The notes: generated by a model from the letters alone, not told the origin. Numbered from the stretch's first letter, positions 18,654-27,461 are shown. The stretch: 64,000 nt of DNA from Syntrophomonas sp. (GCA_016841245.1 JAENZN010000001.1:124001-188000); one strand, 5' to 3'. A program made the numbers and translations.

Positions 18654-19043
18654 ATGTATAACCTTACTGTAAAAAGCAGCCATAAGAACGAGTTGATTGA
18701 TATAACTGATAAAATAAATAAAATAGCAGTTGAATATGGGAAGAACAAGTCAGCCTGCCTGATTTTCGTACCTCATACCACTGCGGCAGTTACCATAAAC
18801 GAAAATGCTGATCCTGATGTAAAATCCGATATCATCATGGGCATGAACCGTATGGTCCCTGACCATATGGACTTTAAACACATGGAAGGCAATTCGGATG
18901 CCCATATAAAAGCCAGCCTTATAGGAGCTTCCGAGATTATTCCTCTACAGGATGGAAAGCTTATCCTGGGAACCTGGCAGGGAGTTTTCCTGGCTGAATT
19001 CGATGGACCCCGCAACAGAAAAGTGCTGATTTCTTTTTTATGA
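18654..19043 (+). CDS. YjbQ family protein (secondary thiamine-phosphate synthase-like)
   Basis: This 129-residue protein matches the UPF0047/YjbQ family: FVPHTTAAVTINENADPDV near residues 40-58, a conserved HMEGNSDAHIKASLIG segment near 80-95, and GTWQGVFLAEFDGPR near the end. Some members have weak thiamin phosphate synthase activity, but the physiological role is unsettled. GGGAGG 8 nt before the ATG supports the start, and a TATAAT box lies about 35 nt upstream. Confidence 0.93.
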   Translation: MYNLTVKSSHKNELIDITDKINKIAVEYGKNKSACLIFVPHTTAAVTINENADPDVKSDIIMGMNRMVPDHMDFKHMEGNSDAHIKASLIGASEIIPLQDGKLILGTWQGVFLAEFDGPRNRKVLISFL

Positions 19044-19473
19044 GCCGCTGAAACCAGGAGAACAGCTAACTAAAGTCAATTCTCTTTCAATAAGTCAAAG
19101 ACTGCGTTCGCCCTTACGCTGAACCTCTATCCCGGATTGCCCCTGCTTACTTTTCCCAGCATATATCACATCTCAACGTATTTTTATACTCTCAAGCCAT
19201 AATACAATTCGTCGAGAAATTTTTTCCTCGGTAAAAATCATCATTTAAATTTTCAAAATCCTGTGCCCCGTGACCACATATGGGCAAGATTCGTTTTTCA
19301 GGCACACAAAATCATTCTCCATCATAAAATAAAAGCACAGCATTAAAAAAATAAAGCGGAAAATATTTTCTAGCGTAGATTTGGTGTATCTTCTGATCTT
19401 ATAAATGATAATCACAATGCAGGATAAAGATTTTTGAGACTGAAGCTATATTAAAATTTAAGGAGGTCTTAAG
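19044..19473. other. 430-nt intergenic region without a recognised gene
   Basis: AT-rich sequence with no ORF that has both a start and a ribosome site. It contains the upstream region of the XRE-type regulator; a TATAAA-like box near 19401 is the only promoter hint. Nothing repeated or structured stood out. Confidence 0.5.
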
Positions 19474-20190
19474 ATGGAAAAAATATATAGCGATATTGCT
19501 TTGAGGATAAAAAAAGTACGAAAGCAGCGGAAGCTGACCCAGAAGAAACTGGGTGAAATGATAAACATACCCCGGGCCACCCTGGCCAACTATGAGATCG
19601 GGAGGAAACGCATTCCCCTGCATCACCTGCAGGCATTGGAGCAGGCCTTGAAATGCAATCTGTACCCGCACCTGGGGCAGATACCTGCTGCAGCCGTAAT
19701 TGAAAACCACCTGGCCTCCCTGGCCGGCTTACTGGCTGATGCCAGGTACCTGCCCACCATCCCCCGGCTCAGCTTCGAAGGATTGAACGGCATGGATCTC
19801 AGAGGACAGCGGCTCCTGCCCTTTCCGGAAGTAGCCGCAAAAGAAGCCGACTTCGCTATCGCCACCGGTAATAAAGAAAGCATGAACATGTACCTGTTGA
19901 AGAAAGGGGGGAGTCCGGAAACAGAAGACCTGGTCTGTGTGGAAAAAAAAGAATATATACCCGAGGAGAAAAACTATGAGACCAGCTACACCATAGAAAA
20001 ATTCCAAGAATACCTGCAGTACAAAAAAGAAATCCGGGAATTAAAATTCCAGAGCAGGCAGGTCAAAAGAGTCATCGGGATAGTAAAAGGAGTACTGCAG
20101 ACTGGCAAATTTATGCCCCTATCCACCGTGAAGTATATCAACATAAATGCGGATTCCATACAATCATTATCTGGCCCTTCAAGTACTTAA
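19474..20190 (+). CDS. XRE-family HTH regulator with uncharacterised C-terminal region
   Basis: This 238-residue protein begins with an HTH_3 domain (about 8-62; KVRKQRKLTQKKLGEM, then PRATLANYEIGRKRIP as turn and recognition helix). The remaining 175 residues are unfamiliar; they include a lysine/glutamate-rich helical stretch near 150-200. AGGAGGTC ends 8 nt before the ATG. It stands alone, so it probably regulates itself or distant genes. The coding sequence is visibly GC-richer than the AT-rich flanks, which may mean transfer. Confidence 0.8.
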   Translation: MEKIYSDIALRIKKVRKQRKLTQKKLGEMINIPRATLANYEIGRKRIPLHHLQALEQALKCNLYPHLGQIPAAAVIENHLASLAGLLADARYLPTIPRLSFEGLNGMDLRGQRLLPFPEVAAKEADFAIATGNKESMNMYLLKKGGSPETEDLVCVEKKEYIPEEKNYETSYTIEKFQEYLQYKKEIRELKFQSRQVKRVIGIVKGVLQTGKFMPLSTVKYININADSIQSLSGPSST

Positions 20191-20376
20191 ATAGTTCCCC
20201 CAAATAGCACACTACAGGTAAAATAAACTGAATGGAATGAATTATAATTTATTCCTCATCCGGTTCTTAATAGTCCTTAATCCTCCGGGATCGTAATCAG
20301 AGCTGATAGGCAAAAGGCTCGTTTAGCAGAAATTGGTACGAATATTATTATAAAGGTATGATTCATAACAATGGCT

Positions 20377-20400
20377 AACCGCAAGAACCGGAGCCTTGGT
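20377..20400 (+). repeat. Partial AACCGCAAGAACCG repeat with terminator-like context
   Basis: The first 14 bases repeat the right arm of the 18489-18560 element exactly. GGCT (20373-20376) can pair with AGCC (20392-20395), and TTGGTTTTTT follows, so the copy may serve as a terminator for the XRE gene. Only part of the element is present. Confidence 0.5.
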
Positions 20401-20458
20401 TTTTTGTAATAAATTGCAGTTGACAAGCATATTTTGCATACAGAGGAGGTGTATTTTT

Positions 20459-20833
20459 ATGCTTAGAAACCTGTCAATAGAACTTGTGGGGTTGGGCAAG
20501 GCCCTCGCTGCTTCGGTGGTGCTTTCCCTTCTGGCGACATTACTTATCTATTATACCGGTTTGGCAGAAACCCTTTTTGCCCCCCTGGGAAATGTAATCA
20601 TGGTAATCAGTGTTTTTTGGGGAGCCTGTCACGTTAGTAAAGCCCATGGTTCCAAGGGCCTATTGCGCGGGATTAATATTGGAGTAGCGTTCTTCATCCT
20701 TATGTTCATAGCAACTTTGATTTTTAATCCTTCTTTAATCAGTATGAAAACTTTTCTTTTCACCTTAATGCTGTGTGCTGTATCGGGATGTTTAGGTGGT
20801 ATACTGGGGGTTGGTTTAAGTAATAATATTTGA
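20459..20833 (+). CDS. TIGR04086-family membrane protein
   Basis: A 124-residue protein with four hydrophobic helices, ending GGILGVGLSNNI. The layout and GACHVSKAHGSKGLLRG segment near residue 60 fit the TIGR04086/YrzE-like family common in spore-forming Firmicutes; function unknown. I set the start at ATG 20459, with GAGGAGGT ending 8 nt upstream, rather than at an earlier in-frame codon at 20396 lacking a ribosome site. A bidirectional terminator follows at 20897. Confidence 0.8.
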   Translation: MLRNLSIELVGLGKALAASVVLSLLATLLIYYTGLAETLFAPLGNVIMVISVFWGACHVSKAHGSKGLLRGINIGVAFFILMFIATLIFNPSLISMKTFLFTLMLCAVSGCLGGILGVGLSNNI

Positions 20834-20896
20834 TGCCCGGGTACCGTAAGCAGCCTATCGGGTTAAACGGTATGAAACTCGCATATCCATATACCA

Positions 20897-20942
20897 AAAA
20901 ACGGACTCGCATGTTATATACGGTCCGTTTTTGCGCTGGTGG
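20897..20942. terminator. Bidirectional rho-independent terminator
   Basis: A perfect 10-bp stem (20897-20906 with 20933-20942) begins with a run of A and ends in a run of T, so it works in both directions. It separates the plus-strand TIGR04086 gene from the minus-strand micro-genes downstream of dinG. Confidence 0.85.
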
Positions 20943-20973
20943 ATATCAGATAGGTTTTTAAGCGCAAACTAAT

Positions 20974-21063
20974 TCACAGGTATTTTTCTAAGATAGAGGC
21001 TAAAAGCAGAAAGATACCGGCCATAATGAGGAAAATCCCAGCTTTTAATCGCATTCCTAACAT
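20974..21063 (-). CDS. 29-residue single-helix membrane peptide
   Basis: The peptide begins MLGMRLKAGIFLIMAG and continues as one hydrophobic helix ending EKYL. AGGGGG lies 8 nt before the ATG. It is downstream of spoVM on the same strand, so it may be part of the same mother-cell transcript. Function unknown. Short length keeps confidence moderate. Confidence 0.5.
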   Translation of the reverse strand: MLGMRLKAGIFLIMAGIFLLLASILEKYL

Positions 21064-21122
21064 CTAACCGGCCCCCTGCAGGTATTATGTTTATTTGTTA
21101 ATAAGCATGCCTACTATTTGCA

Positions 21123-21188
21123 TCAACCCCAAATCTTAAGCAGTACCTTACGCAGAAATCCAGGTATTTTAATATAGTATACTCGCAT
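21123..21188 (-). CDS. spoVM: Stage V sporulation protein M (SpoVM), 21 residues
   Basis: The 21-codon ORF starts MRVYYIKIPGFLRKV and closely parallels Bacillus subtilis SpoVM, which starts MKFYTIKLPKFLGGI (from memory). The amphipathic pattern and the conserved Tyr-x-Ile-Lys-(Ile/Leu)-Pro-x-Phe-Leu core are kept. SpoVM marks the forespore surface by sensing membrane curvature and anchors the coat ATPase SpoIVA. AAAGGAGGA ends 7 nt before the ATG, an excellent ribosome site. It is five residues shorter than the Bacillus peptide at the C-terminus. The gene is short enough to be missed by most gene callers. Confidence 0.85.
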   Translation of the reverse strand: MRVYYIKIPGFLRKVLLKIWG

Positions 21189-21224
21189 TATGGAATCCTC
21201 CTTTAAGCTGACTTGCTCTTTATG

Positions 21225-21252
21225 TATACTATGAAAATCTATCAAAAAGAGT
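21225..21252 (-). promoter_or_regulatory. Candidate mother-cell (SigE/SigK-type) promoter of spoVM
   Basis: On the minus strand CATAGTATA (21225-21233) fits the SigK -10 form CATA-N3-TA, with AC 17 nt upstream at 21251-21252. It lies 36 nt before the spoVM start. SigE and SigK boxes overlap in form, so the class is not settled. Confidence 0.45.
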
Positions 21253-21258
21253 TACATT

Positions 21259-23340
21259 TTATTCATCAGCCTCATCTGCAATAAATCTTCGAATCTCTTG
21301 GGCCAGATCTTTCTCCTGCAAAGATACCGTGCGCACGATGGGAATACTGTTCTTAAAGGTTCTTCCATAATTGCGTTTTTCCAGTCGGTTATCTAAGACT
21401 ACTACTACTCCGCGATCAGTTTCGCTCCTGATTAAACGCCCCGTTCCCTGCTTGAAGCGCATAGCCCCATCAGGCAGCATAAAATGCTGAAAACTGTTCC
21501 TTTTATGGAATTGACAATGCTTATCGGAGGCTATGCAGAATGGATCTGATGGTGATCTGAAGGGTAGTTTGACGATAACCACACATCGCAGGGCATCTCC
21601 TTTTACGTCGATTCCTTCCCAAAATGTCTCCAGACCCAAAAGTACGGAATCTTTGCTAGCTATAAATTCCTCCAGGAGTAATCCTGATGCTCCGCTTTCG
21701 TCCTGCACCAGAAGGTTAATACCCCGGCTCTGGCACAACGGCTTGATAGCAGCTGCCACCTCCTGCAGCTGCTTGCGGGCGGTGAATAATATTAGCATAC
21801 CTCCCCTGGTAGCATCGATAATATCTAATAATACCCTGGCTGTTGCCTGGCTGTGGTCCTGACTGTTAGGCGGCGGCATATTTGATACGGTATAAAGTAC
21901 CGCCTGTTTTTCATAATCAAAGGGTGATTTTTGCAGTAAGGTCCTCACTCGTTCATCCTGCAGGTATTCACTCAGTCCCAGCTTATCCAGATAATAATCA
22001 AAACGATCTTCTACCGCCAGGGTTGCTGAAACCATTATCATACTTTCCAGGCGGCTGTACAAACGTTCTTTCAGAATATCTCCTATCATCACGTATGATG
22101 AAACCAGGGAAGAAGCCCATCCATCTTTGTATTCTATCCAATTGATGCTGTCTGAACGGTTCAGGTTTTCTTCCATTATTGAGTAGGCATATTCTGCCAC
22201 TTCCTGCAGGGCATTGACGAACCCGTTTATTTCCCCTTCTTCTTCCTGTCCTGCCAATTCTGCCTGGATAGATCTTAATTTATCTAATAAAATATTGGTA
22301 TTGACCTGCCATTCCTGATAAATGTCCAGCAGTTCCCCAAACCAGGATTGTTCCAGGTGCTTATATTCTATCACCATGGAATAACTGCTTTCTTTTAATG
22401 TTCTGCTGCCGGTTAGAATGGAAAAGATCTTATCTAAGATTTGCAGTGACCTGCTTACCAGTTCACCTGCCCCGTTTAACAACTCTATTAGATTGGGATA
22501 ACTGCTCTTTAAATGCTGTATATACCCACGGGCATATTTCTTGTCCTTAAAATATAATGCATTAAGCAGGTCACTGGTCTCCAGATAGGAAAAACTGCAG
22601 GATAGCTTATCAAAAGACTCCCGGTCAAAATGGTGGGCCTCATCTATTATAAGGTATTTGTACTCTGGCAGGATGCTGTTATTAACCTGTAAGTCAGAAA
22701 GCAGCAGGGCATGATTCACTACTATAATGTCGGCTCTATGAAGGTTTTTCATCATTTTCAGGCGAAAACATTTATCATGATAAGGACACATATCTTTGCG
22801 GCATCCCCTGCGATCCGCAGCCAGTATAGGCCAGTGCCTCATAAGGTCCGCGCCCATGTTTAACTCTTTTCGATCCCCGGTCAAGGTCTTTTCCGCCCAG
22901 CTCAAAATCCTGGTTATAAACAGCTGTTGGGACTCATTCAAGGTTTGTTTGCCTGCCAGTATGGAGGTATATTTGTTCCAACACAGGTAATTCTCCCGGC
23001 CCTTGGCTTCCATATATTTCAGATCCAGGGATGCCGCCTCCAGCAGATCGGGGATATCTCGTCCTATAATTTGCTGCTGCAGAGCTTTGGTACGAGTAGA
23101 TATTACCACTCTTTCTTTCTCAATAAGTGCCCATAAAAAAGCAGGAAGCAGGTAAGCATAAGTTTTTCCAACTCCAGTTCCCGCCTCTGCCACCAGAAAC
23201 TCACTGTTGATAAAGGCATCGGCTATACCCTGAGCCAGTTTGACCTGTTCCTCCCGGTATACAAATCCGGGAACAGCCTTGTCTACAGGTCCTCCCGGTC
23301 TAAAATAATCTGCTATTCTTTCCAGATCATATACAGGCAT
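21259..23340 (-). CDS. dinG: DinG-family ATP-dependent helicase (XPD-like, Fe-S)
   Basis: This 693-residue protein is a superfamily 2 helicase: Walker A EAGTGVGKTYAY near 54, DEAHHFD near 235, and motif VI QGTGRLIRSETDRG near 640. Four cysteines (ENYLC, RRGC, KDMC and HDKC, about residues 120-190) are spaced for the XPD-type Fe-S cluster. There is no N-terminal exonuclease domain, unlike the Bacillus DinG/YpvA form. It should unwind structured or R-loop DNA. No SOS box was seen upstream. Confidence 0.92.
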   Translation of the reverse strand: MPVYDLERIADYFRPGGPVDKAVPGFVYREEQVKLAQGIADAFINSEFLVAEAGTGVGKTYAYLLPAFLWALIEKERVVISTRTKALQQQIIGRDIPDLLEAASLDLKYMEAKGRENYLCWNKYTSILAGKQTLNESQQLFITRILSWAEKTLTGDRKELNMGADLMRHWPILAADRRGCRKDMCPYHDKCFRLKMMKNLHRADIIVVNHALLLSDLQVNNSILPEYKYLIIDEAHHFDRESFDKLSCSFSYLETSDLLNALYFKDKKYARGYIQHLKSSYPNLIELLNGAGELVSRSLQILDKIFSILTGSRTLKESSYSMVIEYKHLEQSWFGELLDIYQEWQVNTNILLDKLRSIQAELAGQEEEGEINGFVNALQEVAEYAYSIMEENLNRSDSINWIEYKDGWASSLVSSYVMIGDILKERLYSRLESMIMVSATLAVEDRFDYYLDKLGLSEYLQDERVRTLLQKSPFDYEKQAVLYTVSNMPPPNSQDHSQATARVLLDIIDATRGGMLILFTARKQLQEVAAAIKPLCQSRGINLLVQDESGASGLLLEEFIASKDSVLLGLETFWEGIDVKGDALRCVVIVKLPFRSPSDPFCIASDKHCQFHKRNSFQHFMLPDGAMRFKQGTGRLIRSETDRGVVVVLDNRLEKRNYGRTFKNSIPIVRTVSLQEKDLAQEIRRFIADEADE

Positions 23341-23373
23341 ATTATAAAAATCCCCTCTATCTTAGCAAAACTC

Positions 23374-23676
23374 TCAATTAGCCGGAAGCTGATCCAAAGT
23401 GATTTTATGAAGTACTTTTTTCTTACCCTCTTCTTCTATCCTATAAACTTCCTCAACCGGCACCTTTTCCCGAGCCAGGATCCTGAAACACTCTTCCAAA
23501 AAGGAAGGATCGATTTTTAAAGCCAGTCCACAGCTGGCTGATATTTCCCGGGGAGTCGGGATAATCATATGAAGCTTTACCAGGTTTTTCATTATTTTTT
23601 CGGCTTTAAGTGCATAAGATGTGGAGCCAAAAGTGATTATGGCGTAATTACTAATTTCCATCAGATTAATGCTCAT
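23374..23676 (-). CDS. DUF3343 domain protein
   Basis: This 100-residue protein shows the DUF3343 pattern: an N-terminal strand YAIITFGSTSYALKAEK and PTPREISASCGLALKI near 43-58 with the conserved Cys. Members have been proposed as sulfur/selenium carrier-like proteins in anaerobes; that role is not established. It lies 33 nt upstream of dinG and 6 nt downstream of a thioesterase gene, suggesting one transcript of three genes. Confidence 0.88.
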   Translation of the reverse strand: MSINLMEISNYAIITFGSTSYALKAEKIMKNLVKLHMIIPTPREISASCGLALKIDPSFLEECFRILAREKVPVEEVYRIEEEGKKKVLHKITLDQLPAN

Positions 23677-23682
23677 GTTCTT

Positions 23683-24126
23683 CTACCCCTGATTCTGGCA
23701 ATCTATATCGCTGGTTTTATAAAATGTGCCCCGGGTATCAGCCAGCAGCTTTTCTCCTGCAAAAACCTGGGATTCAGCAAATATCAGGTTTCTACCCGCT
23801 TTTAATACCCGGCCCCGGGCAATAATTTTTTCACCAAAAGGAGCAGCAGATATCATAGCGGTACTGCAATCTACCGTAACTCCTCTAATTCCCAGACTGC
23901 GAATAGCATTACCCATAGCTCCATCAGCGATAGTTAAAAGCATCCCTCCATGTACTGTCCCCAAAGGATTTGCGTGATCTCTGCGCGTTATAGTACTTAA
24001 TTCCGCATATCCTGGTCCAAGCGCACTAATACTTATGCCTAACAAAGTGTAAAATGGCGATTCTTCCCCAGTTGTGATTATATAATTAAAAATTTTTTCA
24101 TCGATGCCCAGGTTTTTACTGCCCAA
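23683..24126 (-). CDS. PaaI-family hotdog thioesterase
   Basis: This 147-residue hotdog-fold protein carries the family signature NPLGTVHGGMLLTIADGAMGNA near 52-73, including the HGG motif and the acidic residue of the active site. It should hydrolyse a small acyl-CoA or aryl-CoA thioester. The stop lies 6 nt from the DUF3343 start, and both precede dinG on the minus strand. The exact substrate cannot be read from sequence. Confidence 0.9.
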   Translation of the reverse strand: MGSKNLGIDEKIFNYIITTGEESPFYTLLGISISALGPGYAELSTITRRDHANPLGTVHGGMLLTIADGAMGNAIRSLGIRGVTVDCSTAMISAAPFGEKIIARGRVLKAGRNLIFAESQVFAGEKLLADTRGTFYKTSDIDCQNQG

Positions 24127-24283
24127 TTCTTAATAGCTCCTTTCCGGTTCTCTTCTCCATAGATTATTATAGCTTACTCGATCAATAATTTACGTTTTAA
24201 TCAAAGATAGGTTTTCAAGTTAATATTTGGCCTTTATAAATACCAGTCATCCTGCACAAAGTAAGAAAAACGAGGTACCGAGT

Positions 24284-24838
24284 ATGTTAGACACTAAACA
24301 TCTGCGAATAATTATTTTAGCTGCCTTTATTGCTATACTGCTGATTATATCAGCTACTCTGATAATAGCCAATTCCCGCGATAAAATCAGCCAAAAACCA
24401 ACCGCACCTGATTCATCAGAAACCCAGCCGCAGGATAACGAAGACCTCCAATGGTATATCAAATTCTCAGTTGAAAACCAGCGAGCTACAGCGTATGTTG
24501 AGGAAGCCTATGCCCCGGTAGCTGCCAATGGACAGGCATATTTTATCGGCGGTGTAGCTATGCATCCATTTTATCCGATTAATGCCGGGGGAAGCCCCTT
24601 AAAACCGGCTATACCTTTTGGAACTACTCTTTACCTGGAGAAACCGGTTAAGGTGCAGGGACAAGAATACACCTCCTTTCAGGTGATGGACACCGGAGAT
24701 GTATACTATATTTTATGGCCTGAATATCCATATTGGGTGGATATATATTTTGGTACCGCTAATTATTACAACCAGCTGGATGCTAATAATTTTGGAACTG
24801 ACCAGGTCAGTTATTATTGGATTGAGGAATGGAGGTAG
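24284..24838 (+). CDS. Membrane-anchored 3D-domain (double-psi beta-barrel) protein
   Basis: I start at ATG 24284 (MLDTKHLR) behind GAGGTACC; an earlier in-frame TTG at 24227 lacks a ribosome site. Residues 7-29 form a signal anchor, followed by a proline/serine-rich linker. The rest resembles the 3D domain of MltA/YocH-type wall enzymes: ATAYVEEAY, IPFGTTLYLE, VMDTGDVYYI and WVDIYFGT hold the expected aspartates. It may act on peptidoglycan, but catalytic activity is not assured. It converges on the MBL-fold gene with only 2 nt between stops. Confidence 0.7.
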   Translation: MLDTKHLRIIILAAFIAILLIISATLIIANSRDKISQKPTAPDSSETQPQDNEDLQWYIKFSVENQRATAYVEEAYAPVAANGQAYFIGGVAMHPFYPINAGGSPLKPAIPFGTTLYLEKPVKVQGQEYTSFQVMDTGDVYYILWPEYPYWVDIYFGTANYYNQLDANNFGTDQVSYYWIEEWR

Positions 24839-24840
24839 GA

Positions 24841-25521
24841 TCAAAACTTCTGCAGATAGCTTTCTATATAAGATCGAACCTTAGCCGCCGGTGAATATAC
24901 ACCATAATGACCTTCACACAATACATCCGCATTTAGCTCTAAGAGCAGCTGCATCGATTCTCTCCACTGCTGTTTATCGGAACCCCATTCTTTAAAAAAC
25001 GGCCCATGCACATCCTGTGCAAACAGTATTTTTTTGCCGCCAATTTCTGCATATACGGATATACTGCCCGGGGTATGTCCGGGGGTATGTATACAATGGA
25101 ATTCAATATTTCCCAGTTTAAAACTTTCATCGCTTTCTATAACCCGGTCAACCTTCACTCCTTCATACTTAACTCCATACCAGGCCTCTGCGGTCAATTC
25201 CGGCCGGGCTTCTTCGATAGCAGGCAGATCCAGGGTATGAGCTATAATTTGTGCGTTTAATGAATCCCGGAATTTCTTCAGCCCGCCAATATGATCGATA
25301 TGCCCGTGGGTTATCACTATAAATCGCACTTTATCCAGATCGAAACCCGATTTCTTTATCAGATCCAGAATAAGTCCTGCACTCTTGCCTGCACCGGCAT
25401 CAATTATGCACAGTTCATCATCGCTCTCGATAAGATATATGCAGCAGTCATCCGCATTACTAACTCCCGGGCCACCTACCATGTATACTCCTGGAACAAT
25501 TTCCACCATCTTCCTCTTCAT
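24841..25521 (-). CDS. MBL-fold metallohydrolase
   Basis: This 226-residue metallo-beta-lactamase fold protein has the metal motif THGHIDHIGG near residue 70, a further His in HTPGHTPGS near 147 and DVHGPF near 166. The group includes glyoxalase II-like and persulfide dioxygenase-like hydrolases; the substrate is unknown. The ATG at 25521 follows GGAGGTATCC. Thymidine kinase lies 24 nt upstream on the same strand, so the two may be co-transcribed. Confidence 0.88.
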   Translation of the reverse strand: MKRKMVEIVPGVYMVGGPGVSNADDCCIYLIESDDELCIIDAGAGKSAGLILDLIKKSGFDLDKVRFIVITHGHIDHIGGLKKFRDSLNAQIIAHTLDLPAIEEARPELTAEAWYGVKYEGVKVDRVIESDESFKLGNIEFHCIHTPGHTPGSISVYAEIGGKKILFAQDVHGPFFKEWGSDKQQWRESMQLLLELNADVLCEGHYGVYSPAAKVRSYIESYLQKF

Positions 25522-25545
25522 CTGGATACCTCCTATCTTAACCCT

Positions 25546-26100
25546 TTATAATCGACGCTTAACGGATATCTTTTGATTGTAGCATTCCCTGCAGCATGGC
25601 TCATATTTTTCCTGATTACCCAGCAGTATTACATTACCATCTTGCTCGGGCAACCCTTCTTTCAGCCAGGTAAATACTGCATCCTGACCGCAGGCACAGA
25701 CTGCGGTTAGTTTAGTTACTGAATCAGCAATAGCCATCAGGTTTCCCATACTGCCAAACGGTAATCGCCGGGCATCCATGTCCAGGCCGCACACAATAAC
25801 TGTTTTGCCCTGATCTTTTAAAGACTGGCAGTAACTAACAATCCATTCTGGAAAAAACTGAGCTTCATCTATGGCTACCACATCCGCCTCAATACCTACC
25901 GGTTGATAAAGGGTTAAGACTTCTATACCAAATTCCTGCCGGGCAGAAGCAATCATAACTTTACTATCCGTTCTCAAATCCAACGCCGGTTTAAAAAATA
26001 CTACTTTTTTCTTAGCTAGAGTATATCGTTCCAGCCGTCTCACCAACTCAGTAGTCTTCCCGGAAAACATGGGACCAGATATTACTTCAATTCTGGCCAT
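25546..26100 (-). CDS. tdk: Thymidine kinase (type II)
   Basis: This protein phosphorylates thymidine using ATP in nucleoside salvage. Visible are the P-loop GPMFSGKTTELVRR near residue 8, the DEAQFF Walker B-like motif near 80, and the zinc cysteines CACG and CCREC in the C-terminal half. I choose ATG 26100 (MARIEVISG), with GGGAGG upstream; an ATG at 26130 would add ten residues that contain the ribosome site. 184 residues is normal for the family. Confidence 0.95.
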   Translation of the reverse strand: MARIEVISGPMFSGKTTELVRRLERYTLAKKKVVFFKPALDLRTDSKVMIASARQEFGIEVLTLYQPVGIEADVVAIDEAQFFPEWIVSYCQSLKDQGKTVIVCGLDMDARRLPFGSMGNLMAIADSVTKLTAVCACGQDAVFTWLKEGLPEQDGNVILLGNQEKYEPCCRECYNQKISVKRRL

Positions 26101-26238
26101 TAATCTGCCTCCCTTAATAGAATTCTTCACCCCTTATAGATAATAGCATTACTTCTATAGAGATTTATTCAATAACGATACTCGGCAAACCTGCAAATTC
26201 TGCAGCAAAATAAACTAAAAATGCTGGGGCAGTGATAT

Positions 26239-26712
26239 GATAAAATCATTGCCGTGGATATGGTTCAGTCACGCCTGGATGAAGCTGTAAAGAATGGAGT
26301 AGCAGATATTGGACTTAATCCTAATATGGTAAATGTTCCGGAAGCTATTAAAGAACTTACCAATGGCCGCGGCGCTGACCGGACTATCGAAGCCGTTGGA
26401 GCCAAGGGGACGTATGAACTGGCTCTTGATTCGGTTAGAGCCGGAGGCAACGTATCTCTCCTGGGTGTTTTTGAGCAGCCACAGGTACTGGCTATGAATG
26501 AGCTGTGGATTAAGAACATTACCATTAAAATGGGACTTGTAAACGCAAACCGAATTCCAGAATTAATCAATCTTATTCGAGCCGGGAAGATCAACATGAA
26601 TTACTTGATTACCCATCGCGCTCCATTGAACGATATCCTGAAAGGTTATGATGTTTTTGGCGGCAAGAAAGAAAACTGTTTAAAGTGGGTAGTTACCCCA
26701 TATGAGAAATAA
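26239..26712 (+). pseudogene. 5'-truncated zinc-type alcohol dehydrogenase (C-terminal fragment)
   Basis: The frame opens right after an in-frame TGA and begins in the Rossmann fold (KIIAVDMVQSRLDEA), then runs through DRTIEAVGAKGTYELALD and GGNVSLLGVF to a normal C-terminus. The catalytic N-terminal half and the GxGxxG loop are missing, so the protein cannot be a working dehydrogenase. A short, AT-rich region precedes it, so the 5' half was probably lost by deletion. A 15-bp hairpin terminator follows. Confidence 0.85.
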
Positions 26713-26750
26713 CTGCGGGCTTAATTTATATTAATAATGCACTTAGTAAT

Positions 26751-26787
26751 ATGTGGCAGGAAAAAAATAATGTTTTTCCTGCCACAT
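26751..26787 (+). terminator. 15-bp perfect terminator hairpin
   Basis: Arms 26751-26765 and 26773-26787 are perfectly complementary with a 7-nt loop. No long T-run follows the stem, but T5 lies at the base of the 3' arm. It ends the dehydrogenase remnant. Confidence 0.7.
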
Positions 26788-26843
26788 TTCGAGATATGTT
26801 ATTTATATACTTCTTTATGTGATAAGCTATATTCTTTTGTCGG

Positions 26844-26905
26844 GCTCCTCCTTTGGCAATTCTTTTTGCGGTCAGTAACTGCGTTAGATTAGCAAATGGA
26901 GGAGC
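26844..26905. repeat. Dispersed-type hairpin element (GGAGGAGC ends)
   Basis: GCTCCTCC (26844-26851) and GGAGGAGC (26898-26905) form the ends of an imperfect palindrome. Read on the minus strand it would encode FANLTQLLTAKRIAKGGA, a peptide string I recall from spurious ORFs in many Clostridia, which points to a widespread non-coding repeat. The recollection is unverified. Confidence 0.45.
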
Positions 26906-27077
26906 TTCTTTCTGTTCACAGGCTTTTTGTTCTTCAGCGTATATATACTTAAGCCGAAAAGCAAACAACGGAGAATTAATTCTCCGCTGCATTCATCGGT
27001 CTAACATCTTGCCCACTTAATCGATAAGCTGATCCAGGCTAGATCAGCCCCTTTTTATTATTGACTTAATTTCAATA

Positions 27078-27461
27078 TTATTTTAATAGTCTCATGGTCA
27101 GTGGATACCTGAACGGCTCCCCATTGCTGACCTTTAAGGCTGCAACTATTATCATAATCAGATTAACCAGGCCGAATACCAGGAGCAGCATCCCCAGTAT
27201 TACTGCCAGTGGTATTAATATTATGGTTATTGAAAAAACGAAAATCAATATGACTGCGGCTGCTCCATATAACAGCAGTGATATTTGAAAATTCAAAGAC
27301 TCCTTACCCTGTTCATCTACCAGTTGAAACTCATCTTTTTTTAACAGCCATATTATCATGGGCCCCAGTATGTTGCCAAAAGGTATCCCTAGATATAGGG
27401 CCAGAGCTGAAAGATGGCATCCCATAGCCCAATTTCGGCTTAATTGATCATCCTGGTTCAT
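27078..27461 (-). CDS. DUF4870 membrane protein
   Basis: This 127-residue protein matches DUF4870 (Tic20-like): WAMGCHLSALALYLGIPFGNILGPMIIWL near the start, the KDEFQLVDEQGKESLNFQ loop, then two helices and the GEPFRYPL end. Function is unknown. I start at ATG 27461 (MNQDDQLSR) behind a GGGGGGG tract; the longer in-frame reading from 27500 contains that ribosome site. Confidence 0.88.
   Translation of the reverse strand: MNQDDQLSRNWAMGCHLSALALYLGIPFGNILGPMIIWLLKKDEFQLVDEQGKESLNFQISLLLYGAAAVILIFVFSITIILIPLAVILGMLLLVFGLVNLIMIIVAALKVSNGEPFRYPLTMRLLK

Noticed and set aside
26726-26992. 88-codon minus-strand ORF with LTQLLTAKRIAKGGA
   Set aside because: Runs through a 15-bp terminator and a repeat hairpin; the peptide string is a known-looking spurious translation of a noncoding repeat.
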